This document shows, piece after piece, positions 47,401 through 57,610 of a stretch of DNA of 64,000 nucleotides. Under the pieces are notes generated by a model. It made no database searches and was not told the origin of the DNA. It saw nothing but the letters and a program-made list of their open reading frames with translations. Every line of letters starts with the position of its first letter. Within the stretch, counting starts at the first letter, position 1. The DNA is from Tubiluchus corallicola. Taxonomy: Eukaryota; Priapulida; Priapulimorpha; Priapulimorphida; Tubiluchidae. The stretch lies in contig JAQGDQ010000100.1 in assembly GCA_030141605.1 (NCBI GenBank), forward strand, positions 246,001 through 310,000, in the 5' to 3' direction. Both the position numbers and the translations under genes were made by a program.

Positions 47401-48765
47401 CTTTTAAAAGGCTTTTATTAGCTATAAAATGAATCAACATTATTATTTGTATTAATAAAAAAGACAGTTCGATTTTTCAGACCACACCTTGTTTTGGCAT
47501 ACAGTTTAAAATATATGTTTGCTACTTATAACAATTACTGCAACTTTTCTGATAATTAAATATTAATTTTGAAACTTAATTAGCAGTCAGCAAGCTCCAG
47601 GAGAGACTCTGCTTTCCAATGGTAGAAACCTTCCATTAGCACCTCGCACTTATTTGAACAAAATGTTTACTTTGAACATCACATAGGGTAAATAAAATCT
47701 GTATTTCTACCAGTACCAGTATTCTCTCTCTCTCTCTCCCTCCCTCCCTCCCTCCGTCCGTCCGTCCACATCCGGCCCCTTTTGATCCCGGGCCTTAGGC
47801 TTCAGCCTATTCAGCCTATAGGGCTATCCGCTACAGTGGTAATCTTTTCTTTTTTTCCTCTGGGTGATTGTCCTCGTACCTGATCATCTGCAACTTTTCC
47901 TCCAGACTTTGACTTGCAATGTTACGCTTTGCCATTTTATTAAAAAGGCAGCGACTTACTGGAATGCAGATTCCTCATAAAATAAGGCAATTTACATGTG
48001 TCACACGTGTAAATACACTGCACTGTTTATTAATTAGTATTCCGATTGTTTTACACGCTTTAGCCAGGGAAAGCACGCATTCATTGTATTGACAAAATTT
48101 CTGCTTGTCCGAGATAAGCGGAACAAATACAATGGGTTTTACGTAAATTGTTCCTCTAAAATACACCAAATTCAGGGATACACCGAGTTTAGCAATTCAA
48201 AAAGCGTTAAGATACATAGAAACAAATCCACCCTACAGAATCTGTATGGAGAAGAATGTATTCCCAAACATGCATAATAAAAATACTCAATGCTACACCA
48301 GAAAGTCACTGTGCAATCAATTATAAGTGTTTTTCTGTATTTGCTGCCACCCATTTGAGGTGGTGCGCATGACATTGTGCGACATTACCGGAGTGCAAAT
48401 AGGGCTGAAACGAGTTTCACACCAGTGGACTAAAGAGTCTTTCTCAGCAAAGAGAGCACGTACAGTAAATCCGAACAAATGCGTTTGATCACAATTATTG
48501 TATTTTTTTGTATTAATATGTGATGTGTAACCGAACTTTATAAACTTTGAAATAAAATGTTAAATCAAATCAAATCAATGTTAAGAATTATCGTCCAGAA
48601 ATATGATTACATATGGTAAAAGTAAATTCAAGCACGGGCACCTTTCTCATTTGGTGAACGACGATCATCAGATGTTAAATGCACATCTCTTTCAGCATGG
48701 CTTTGTCTTATGCACAGAATCACAACCACTAGTATCACCAGGTTAATCACAACTCTGCATCTCAT
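26496..48765 (-). CDS. SLC9A-like: plasma-membrane type Na+/H+ exchanger (SLC9A1-5 subfamily)
   Basis: Twenty-three coding exons, from the start codon leftward: 48642-48765, 47218-47382, 43737-43782, 43261-43302, 42477-42545, 41599-41708, 40516-40625, 39758-39833, 39441-39511, 38970-39081, 37334-37415, 36630-36725, 36176-36297, 35610-35686, 35052-35177, 33512-33598, 33160-33225, 32930-33036, 31327-31422, 28857-28906, 28298-28443, 27569-27820, 26496-26597. All junctions are GT-AG with matching phase, giving 777 aa. Residues 1-24 are a signal-peptide-like hydrophobic start. Family motifs: FFLYLLPPIVLESGY (TM4), AAVDPVAV at 216-223, FGESLLND with the ion-site D248, and SYGGLRGAV with R440. The tail GIEEVIGHYGRQWLR matches the cytoplasmic regulatory segment of NHE2/3. 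It exchanges Na+ for H+ to set cell pH and volume. I cannot place it as one vertebrate paralogue. The last tail exons (from 28906 down) are family-divergent and rest on splice phase alone. Confidence 0.94.
27414..27474 (+). repeat. tRNA-like element (A and B box), possible SINE
   Basis: TGGCACACTGG (27420-27430) fits a pol III A box and GATTCAAATCC (27451-27461) a B box. The B box lies in a stem-loop (CCTG/CAGG), and TGATC/GATCA can close an acceptor-like stem. The spacing between boxes is shorter than in a real tRNA, so this is not a functional tRNA gene; a decayed SINE head is likelier. It lies in the last intron of the exchanger. Confidence 0.35.
29207..30986. mobile_element. composite hAT-like DNA transposon remnant
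   Basis: The outer ends are perfect 14-bp inverted repeats CAGTGGCATAACTA and TAGTTATGCCACTG, of the CAGTGGCGTAACTA type common in hAT elements. From 30207 a second, diverged left end begins (CAGTGGTGTGAGTA, then AAAGAAAGGGGCCCC, matching 29255-29275), and later blocks also match (TTTAAGAAATCTC near 29799 and 30491). It is therefore two related copies in tandem, the second shortened. An open frame at 29886-30128 on - is not recognised. No target duplication is clear. It lies in an exchanger intron. Confidence 0.7.
32191..32534. mobile_element. hAT-like MITE
   Basis: The left end CAATGGTGTAGT and right end (reverse complement CAGTGGCGTAGT) are inverted repeats. Flanks TTTGTAAG (32183-32190) and TTTGTGAT (32535-32542) match at 6 of 8, consistent with an old 8-bp duplication. 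No coding frame. It lies in an exchanger intron. Confidence 0.65.
42661..42750 (+). repeat. 5S rRNA-related element (SINE3-like)
   Basis: It carries ACTGATCGAGAGCC, then AAGTTAAGTAACACTGGCTGG, TCAGTAA and ATGGATGGGTGATCA, in the order of 5S rRNA positions about 25-80, with substitutions. It shares GGATGGGTGATCA with the copy at 6621-6672. About 200 bp of unassigned sequence follow and could be the SINE body. It lies in exchanger intron 4. Confidence 0.65.
43864..43978. repeat. 29-bp tandem repeat, four copies
   Basis: Unit: GCTTGATCATGCAGAGGCC followed by AACAAAGAAG. Copies start at 43864 (28 bp, one base short and with one change), 43892, 43921 and 43950. The last three are identical, so the amplification is recent. 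It starts 80 bp upstream (in the gene's sense) of exchanger exon 3. Confidence 0.95.
44246..44654 (-). mobile_element. hAT transposon remnant with transposase C-terminus
   Basis: Inverted ends CAGGGCCGTAGTCGGC and GCCGACTACAGCCTTG (14 of 16 paired) are each flanked by ATTTA. On the - strand (about 44405-44590) one frame reads TFSALRRVKTYLRSTM, RLNNLMTLHVHMDRTDALDL and EIANEFTARNERRRCVFGK, the C-terminal dimerisation end of a hAT transposase. The 5' bulk of the gene is deleted. A 5-bp duplication is shorter than the 8 bp usual for hAT, so it may be chance. It lies in exchanger intron 2, upstream of the nested GPCR. Confidence 0.85.
45297..46241 (+). CDS. class A (rhodopsin-like) G-protein-coupled receptor, intronless and nested
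   Basis: A 314-aa single-exon receptor. Seven hydrophobic segments lie at about 24-48, 57-80, 92-115, 138-157, 175-200, 225-249 and 262-281. Class A landmarks: N38 (SNLLVIVAVV), D66 (NLAVAD), C92 paired with C166, DRF at 116-118 instead of DRY, W144, CWLP at 237-240 and NPIIY at 275-279. Helix 8 (KNKDFRKYFKK) ends in C295-C296, likely palmitoylated. N7 and N15 are N-glycosylation sequons in a short extracellular N-terminus. No proline is seen at the usual TM5 position. The overall look is of the adenosine/melanocortin-like group or a lineage-expanded orphan; the ligand cannot be told. It lies wholly inside intron 2 of the exchanger gene on the opposite strand. AATAAA at 46943-46948 is a candidate polyadenylation signal. 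Confidence 0.95.
   Translation: MEILHSNESEVLWNNDTVLNRGVEVIFHSLALFIELSNLLVIVAVVKYDHLHNYSNWYITNLAVADMLTGTNLHILTYALNHLDANLPKYGCLVLYHTSSIFGFESLVTLLAVTADRFINIMYPLKYPTIMKKWKVNVIIGTSWIYSIGLASFIYLSDRWYSTSFCRYEVVVSQNLIVLVSSHFFIIAAVLFFLNLIIMLTAKRHMKQINPDDRCALKHNIKTAKIISLVVGTFIVCWLPFNIVNIVLLKVSYRNELVHLRRIGYLLMMSNSFMNPIIYAWKNKDFRKYFKKTLCCYASTGGQTIVSQHQTSSI
47724..47768. repeat. CT / CCCT / CCGT microsatellite
   Basis: A short graded run of (CT)n, then (CCCT)n, then (CCGT)n in exchanger intron 1. Confidence 0.9.
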
Positions 48766-48845
48766 TGTTCACCAAAGTATTAGCTAAAATAGTCCTTGTG
48801 TGTAGTGGCTGCAGTTGAAGTGGAAGAAAACTACATCACTTGTAC
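48766..48845 (-). promoter_or_regulatory. exchanger 5' UTR segment
   Basis: On the - strand an acceptor (ttatttcttag) ends at 48846, so the start codon exon probably runs from 48845. The non-coding first exon and promoter must lie further right and were not identified. Confidence 0.45.
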
Positions 48846-49930
48846 CTAAGAAATAACAACTGCATATGATTAAATACAAAGCAATTATTTATTTATATAA
48901 TATAGAAAAGTACACTGACTAAAAGCTAGACTGTCACACCAATTTAAATAACACATCTCACATCCCATAGGGTGACTAAAATCCCAGCACAAAGCATCAT
49001 ATTATGTCATATTCATGACAATTTTCCTGAAATTGCTATTTGCTCTCCAATGACTGTAGGGTGACAGTACTTCTGATAATAGTAAAATAGCATTAGTGTC
49101 GCTAAGCGAGGATATGGTAATATTTTTCAATTCATTTTCAATTGCTAGTTTCAATCCAATTAGTCCAGTTTGAGCAAAACACTGACGAAAGAGAAAAATA
49201 TGAAAAATATACAAATGCACATTTATTGCAATTGTATTAACGATATCAGGCTGATAATAAAAATATTTTTGTTTCCCTTTAATCACCCGGGTAATTTCTT
49301 TTATCGCACACCAAGTCGGGAATTTTACAATTTTTTTTGTACATTCATACTTACTTGACACAGTTATATAAAAGTGTATTTTTTTAATTTAAAATGTAAA
49401 CTGCAATCACTATTATCGTTGTTTTGGTGAAGGTACAGCCACTTTTATCATATAAAAAAAATTCGTATTTTCCGCCAAGTGTATTAATGACCTAGCAGCG
49501 TTACCGCTTATGCTATAATTATCAGAACAAGTGCATACTCTACAAAAAAGAGACAACACGATAATTGATCATTATACAATAATTTGGTAATGCGAAACAA
49601 AAAAATTAAAAAACAAAGTGTGAAACAATGTACATTGAAAAATTTGAAATGGTACTGCTGACCAGTGGGAAATAAACAAGCTTTGCTTTCAATTGATTTT
49701 AAATGTTTCATGATTCAGCTTTAAACATTCACAAAGATTCTAAAAAATCTTTCTTGTAAAAAATGTTTTCCCTCACTCCCTATTGACATCTTTTGACCAC
49801 ACGAGGTAAGACAGAATCAAATTTTTTACAGCCAGCCTTATTAAAAGTGTATAACATTCATAAATTACATAGGCTCGCAAATTTCAAGACTGCACTCTGC
49901 AGCACCTTATAAAACCACCTGGTTTCGCAT
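48846..49930. other. AT-rich sequence, no gene seen
   Basis: Probably 5' UTR intron of the exchanger. Short frames on both strands are AT-rich and resemble no family I know. Confidence 0.35.
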
Positions 49931-49959
49931 CTTCTGCATTACATAATAATGGACAATCT

Positions 49960-50280
49960 TCGAGTTCCAGCTTGGAAATCACACACTACATGGTACATTC
50001 GGGCTTGCTCAACAAACACACAGCGAGCCAACACAATGTACTGCAGTACAAAACAAGGTGGTACACCAGGTACATACCAAGGTGATAATAAGCGCATGGT
50101 GCCAAGGTACACTGCGACACAGTACACAGCACAGTGACACACAGCGAGGTGGTACACGTAGAGTAAGTACCTCGCCGTGCACTGCAATGTTGTATATAGC
50201 AGTACACAGTGAGACAGCACATAGCACCGTCCTACAAGGTGAAGCAGTACACGGGGATGTCGAGCAAGCACTAGCACTCC
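49960..50280. repeat. degenerate GTACAC/CAGYGAG-rich low-complexity block
   Basis: Motifs such as CAGTACACAG, CACAGTGA, GAGGTGGTACAC and GCAGTACACRG recur many times at irregular spacing. It is much richer in GC than its surroundings. The open frames seen on both strands arise from this simplicity and have no family features. It is probably a decayed minisatellite. Confidence 0.55.
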
Positions 50281-50292
50281 ACGTAATGTTTA

Positions 50293-50585
50293 GGCAGTGA
50301 CTAGAGGTACAGATCTAGATCCCTAACTGCAGCAACTAAAAATACGGATCCGTGTCTCGAAAGCATTCACTAGAAAATACGGATCGATCCGTACCACAAA
50401 AGCTATTGACGGTCGATGGTCACGTGGTCAAACACTGTATGCCGTAAAAATTGTCAAAATTCGTATGTTTTGTGAATGTCGCAAAAAGCACGTATCCGTA
50501 TTTGTTGCAAAAATAGCTACGAATACGGATCCGTATTCAGTATTGCAGAAAAGACGAGTACGAATCCGTACCTCTAGCCACTGCC
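50293..50585. mobile_element. 293-bp MITE with 18-bp inverted ends and 9-bp target duplication
   Basis: Left GGCAGTGACTAGAGGTAC (50293-50310) and right GTACCTCTAGCCACTGCC (50568-50585) pair at 17 of 18 positions. The flanks TAATGTTTA (50284-50292) and TAACGTTTA (50586-50594) match at 8 of 9. The interior repeats the motif ATACGGAT/ATCCGTAT several times, including the perfect palindrome GAATACGGATCCGTATTC. No coding frame. A 9-bp duplication fits Mutator- or Merlin-like transposition better than hAT, but this is not decisive. Confidence 0.88.
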
Positions 50586-50650
50586 TAACGTTTATGAGTG
50601 GTGGCGCTGTGGCGCAAAAACAGCAGTTTGTTTTTGATTGAGCTCTGACA

Positions 50651-50706
50651 AAAATCATTAAATTCAAAGTTCTTATGCAAAATCATTAAATTCAAAGTTC
50701 TTATGC
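50651..50706. repeat. perfect 28-bp tandem duplication
   Basis: A 28-bp unit (AAAATCATTAAATTCAAAG followed by TTCTTATGC) occurs twice without a mismatch, 50651-50678 and 50679-50706. Confidence 0.97.
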
Positions 50707-50899
50707 AAAATTTAAACGTTTATCTAAGCTTATTATAATTGATTATCATATGATGGAGACACGAGGATCAAAAAACCCCAAAAGAACGCAGTCTGTTGCT
50801 GAGATGAGTGCACAAAACGCTTTCCACTAGGAACAAACAGCTGATACTATGAGAAATACCAACGAAAAATTTACTAACCAAATTTATTTACTCATTGAT

Positions 50900-53800
50900 C
50901 ATATTTGGTGGTGAGACCTCACCAACCACGTAACACCTGGAATTTTGTTGCTAGTTTTTCAGTTAAATTTAAAATTTCACATGTAGGGTACTTTGATATT
51001 TTACTACATATAAATTACCAGTTATCGCTGCCTGAAAATTCGGTTTATCAAGTAGCAGATCATCTTACTATATTTGCAATTATGAAGCATACTAAACTGA
51101 AAATGAAATCCAACAAAATCACCACAAGAAATTTTAAAAATTCAACTGAACAAAATTTTTTAAATAACCTGCAGCTAGAATTAGCCAAAATAAATTTTAA
51201 TGACTAGCAAACTAATGAGGGATTTAGCAAATTGAATGAAATACTCTTCAATGTGTTTAATAACCATTTTCCTTTGCAAACGTTGTCTAGGAAAGACACT
51301 AGTACATTTCAAAAACCATGGATCACTAAGGGAATTTTAAATAGTATTAAAACCAGATCACGTTTTTACAAATCACACAAACTCTCAAATAATTTATACA
51401 AACAAATCTACTACAAATCCTACTCTAATAAATTAAATCATGTCAAAGAATCATCAAAAAAGCAATATTACACTGAAACACTGCAAAAACATAAGAGTAA
51501 CATGAAAAAACTTGGGAAACAATAAACAGTATTATAAAACTGATTCAAAAACTGATTTAAAAAATCCTAACCCAAATTCTTTTTCCATTAATCCTATTAC
51601 TGAAAATGAAACATGCACACTTTTAAATACACTTAATTCAAACAAATCACCAGGACCGTAAAATATACCAATTTCTCTTTTTAAATCTGCAAGTCAAATT
51701 ATTTCACCAATACTCACACTACTGTTTAATAAATCGGTTATTACTGGAACTTTTTCAAATATATTAAAAAAGCAAAAGTTATTCCTTTATATATGTTGTG
51801 TTTTGTTTCTCTCCCAAGGCTCGTAGAGAAAACCAGAAAACACGCCGTAAAATAAAACTACTTTATTTAGCGAGAATTCTACTACACAAAAAGATGAAGG
51901 AACGAGAAATGATTATACTAAACGTGAAAATCTGGAAAACGTTTAAGTATATCTGAAAAGGTAAGTATACAAGTATAAGTCTGCGTTAGATCTGCGTGCT
52001 CTGCGTGATCCCCTGACGGCGGCCTGCTTTGCCTTATATAGCGCTGTAGAAACTTCCCGAACAAATGTTCGAAAACAATCTAGAGCGTCAGATAGTAAGG
52101 CGGTCATTCCGACGGAACATTCTACGATGTTCTATGCAATTCTACTTGACGTCAGCGATCTCCACAACAATATAAAACTGGCTCTCCACATGAACCTGGC
52201 AATTACAGACCAATATCTCTCTTATTACCAGTATCAAAAGTTTTTGAGAGGCTAATTTACAAGAGATTATACCAGTTTGTTGTGAAAAGCAATATCCTAA
52301 GTAAATACCAATTTGGTTTCAGAAAAAATTATTCAACTGCCCTTGTTGTATCCGAATTAATAGACACGATCTCTCTAGACACTGACAAAAATTACTGAAT
52401 TGTGGAATATTTTTAAACTTATCAAAAGCTTTTGATACTGTACAGCATATACTAATAGCCAAATTAAACCATTATGGCATCAGAGGTCTACCTTTGCAAC
52501 TAATTCAGTCATATCTAACTAACAGAAAACAATTCATATCTATTAACAATATACCATCGGACTATAAACACATATCGTGTGAAGCGCCACAAGGCTCTAA
52601 TTTAGGACCTCTTCTATTCTTAATTTATATTAATGACCTTCCCACATGCAGCAACTTTCGAACCCGAATATTGCCTATGACACTAATTTGTTCATGTCTG
52701 ACTCCAATATAAATAATCTGTAAAAATCTGTCAATGAAGAAATGAAGGAAATAGACCTATGGATGAGGGCAAACCAGCCATCAATTAACTACAAAAAAAC
52801 AAATTTATGATAATGAACAACAAGCAAATTAACAATGCTAATAATCCAAAATTTCATATTATAATTAACAAACACAAAATTGAAGAAACAGACAACATCA
52901 AATACTTGGGCCTACTCACTGACAGCAAATTAACATGGGAACCACATATAAAACACATAACATACAAATTAAGTCGAATTACCAGAATAATTTTAAAAAT
53001 AAGGCACTACGTTGACCAATATATTCTGAAACTTCTATATAATTCATTAATTTTCCCTTATTTACAGTATACCATCTTAACATGGGGTACGGCTTTTGCA
53101 TCAATTCAAAAATTAATACAGACACAATAAAACAAAATAGAAAAATTAATAACTTTTGCCCACAAATATGATCATGCTAAACCAATGTTCATAAAATTAC
53201 AAATTTTAAAGGTAAGAGATATTTACAATCTGGAGTTGTTCAAATTTATGTATAAATTTAACACTGGTTTATTACCAGAACTTTTTAGTGAATATTTCAC
53301 TAACGTTTCTGATATACATTCCTACTTCACAAGAGCTGCTTCTAATGAACAGTATTTTGTGGAGAGATTTTTTACCCGACACGGTTTCAATAGCTTAAAA
53401 TCACGAGGAGTTAAATAATGGAATTCGTTGCCAAAAGATACCTTTGGCGGTAGCTTATTTTCTGCCTCCAAAAAATACGCGAAAATCTTACTAAATGGAT
53501 ATACCTGTAATACATAACTTGTAAGACTAATAAGCAAGCTAGAAAGTTTTTTTCTTTTTTCTCCTCATCTCCTAAATAATTGTTGTTAATAAGACCCCAT
53601 TTGAAACTACTAAGTACTATATATAATAATCCTAATTACTGAATAATTGTATTGTTTTGTTTAAATTTAGGTATCTAACTTGATTATTTTTTGTTTTCAG
53701 TTCTTTTTTGATAATTTGTATCATTTATACTGTTTTTATTATTTTTTCTTATTTGTTATCTGCAGACTGCAGCATCACCGTTAATTTTTAATATACTAAT

Positions 53801-53935
53801 CTATTTATAAGAAAGGGCAGGAGACTAGATGACCCTATGGTCCTTCCCTGCCCTGCTCCATGATTATAATTACTTAATATTTAAAAAACTTTTGATGTTA
53901 AACCAATTGGAGAAAATAAATGTTCTATGTCTATG
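50900..53935 (+). mobile_element. dead CR1/Jockey-like non-LTR retrotransposon, 5' truncated
   Basis: Pieces of one polyprotein follow each other in three frames. They are the end of the endonuclease (QVADHLTIFAIMK), the linker (KPWITKGILNSIKTRSRFYK), and reverse transcriptase motifs NSNKSPGP, NYRPISLLPVSKVFERLIY, FGFRKNYSTA, LSKAFDTVQH and PQGSNLGPLLFLIYINDL. A motif C site with its conserved Ala-Asp-Asp changed (IAYDTNLFMSD) and NIKYLGLLTDSKLTWEPHI follow. Stops and frameshifts and the lost motif C Asp make it inactive. The 3' UTR has a hairpin (AGGGCAGGA / TCCTTCCCTGCCCT, about 53812-53858) and the tail ends in TCTATGTCTATGATG. The solo LTR at 51794-52169 interrupts it. Confidence 0.92.
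51794..52169 (-). mobile_element. solo LTR inserted in the LINE
   Basis: 376 bp, beginning TGTTGTG and ending CACAACA, flanked by perfect 5-bp duplications ATATA (51789-51793 and 52170-52174). Read on the - strand it has LTR order: a TATA box (CTATATAAGG, about 52031-52040), then a polyadenylation signal AATAAA (51862-51867). Removing it and one ATATA copy lets the LINE frame run on (VIPLY then KTGSPHEPGNYRP), which proves insertion after the LINE. No internal gag/pol region remains. A Ty3-like source is likely but not shown. Confidence 0.95.
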
Positions 53936-54569
53936 ATGTAAGCCTATTTTTTCTAAGAAGAAACTTTATTACTAAATTGATCGCAGTGTTCTTATCATAA
54001 ACTTATTGGGCGAAGAAACTTCTTATATGGCTATACGTGATGTAAAACTAAACAAATTTACCACAAGAATATTTTTGAAAACTTTCCCCGAACTATCCAA
54101 CTTTCCATTTTCAGTCTCACAGAAGCTGCAAGCAGTGTGTGCCAGCAAGAACAGATATCCTAACCGAAGGTTCACAGCTTAAACCAAAGTTTCGGAAAGG
54201 GAAGTGACGAACTTTTATGCTGGCGGCATCGAACGGCGAATGATTAAAAACTTTTGAGTCGGGCATTGACTGTAATAATAATATTCTTAACTACACCAGT
54301 AGTTTTGGCATACGTGCAATTTTGATAAGCCAAAAACACTTTTGCGTTTTAATAAAATAAGAATATCTCAAATAAAAGCTTTATTAGTTTTATAAAACTA
54401 AAAACACATTATGAAAAGGAAAAACAGTTGTAGCAATAAGTTTGTATTATGTACTTGCAAATACTTGGAAATTTTATTGTTTTTCCTGAGGAAAGAGGCT
54501 AGCTGACTGTGTGATAGGCTGCCTACTATGTAAAAAAGTAATGCATTTTTATTGATTTTTCTCTCCCTC
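53936..54569. other. AT-rich spacer, no feature seen
   Basis: Between the LINE tail and the compound microsatellite I see no gene or recognised repeat. Confidence 0.35.
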
Positions 54570-56439
<1,870 letters not shown>

Positions 56440-56440
<1 letters not shown>

Positions 56441-57610
56441 AGAAAGCAGGTTATCCATTTGCGAGGTCAGCAAGATGTTGTATATAAATGCCATCTGTTG
56501 AGATCGGACAAACTAATTGGCTGAAAATGGGAGACGAAAAGAGAAATTTTCTGCCCAGGATGGACATGTACAGATGTAGGTCAACCACTTTGCCAAAAAA
56601 GGGTGGGTAGCATTGCCGGATGGTATTGGTCACAGGTGTTGGGCTGCACAATGCGCACACTCTCTTTAACTTTTTCTTGGTGGCAAAGTGAACTAGCAGC
56701 TCTCAAAAATGGAGTATAGGCGACTTTGTTGAACGATGTCTTGGCATCTAAGACCATCTGCAGGGAGACGCGATACAATGTCCTGTTGCCACACACATTG
56801 TATCTGTCTCAAAAATTTGAGTTTGACTGCTATGCCGAAACTTGGGACGTCTTTCGATCTGGGACTTGGACGAACAGTTGTAGATAGTCTAGATGTGTAT
56901 ATTGCTGAAGTTGTTCACAACTTTCATATTTTCTCCCGTGACTGCATGAGATGTTTCAATAGGTGGTGTGAAGTCTGACAAATAAATATTATACTGCTTT
57001 AATTAGTGCTGCTGTTGATAACATGCCATGGGAGTGACTTCCATCCAGAACTCTTCTACAGAATCAGAAAGCACATCCATCAGTTCCACGAAGGGGAGAC
57101 ACGATGTCGTTATCTGTGCCAACATCCATCATACCAATGATCTCTCCATCCAGAAGTCAATGACAATGGTGAACAAGTTCGGTGCAGTCTCACACCCAAT
57201 GACTTAGTGAAGAGATATGAGAAAGAGGACTTCTTTGTGGGCTCTACAATGTAGGTACTGTTGGGTAGAGATGAGTTTTAGAAGGAGCCAGAGAGCAGCA
57301 CCACTATTCAGGAAGTGGAAAGCAGCTTTCGGTCTCAGATCAACATAGGCTACTGGAAGTACTTCACAGAATTCCATTTACATTGGGCCAGAGCCAAGAG
57401 GATACTAAAAACATAGACGGTTTTCAGAAAAAACTCACAAAGACTTGCTTGATTCCACTATGAGATGGGTCAGAAACTTAGTCAAGATTGAAAGAATTGT
57501 GATGAAATGGGAGTTGGGACTTTATCATCCAACTGTCGTTCTTCCCCAACTTGGCTTGGAACTGACATGGCACAGGCCTCCATAATATACATATGGGTTA
57601 AAAATGTCTG
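56440..57610. pseudogene. unrecognised coding-like ruin
   Basis: About 1.2 kb with balanced base composition, unlike the AT-rich flanks, and broken frames of 60-80 codons on both strands (for example RCSLTPNDLVKRYEKEDFF on + near 57180). Composition suggests a former transposon or retrocopied coding sequence. I cannot name the family. Confidence 0.35.

Noticed and set aside
49939-50300. Cys/Leu/Tyr-rich overlapping frames on both strands
   Set aside because: They arise from the GTACAC-rich degenerate repeat block; no domain, and frames exist in several registers at once.
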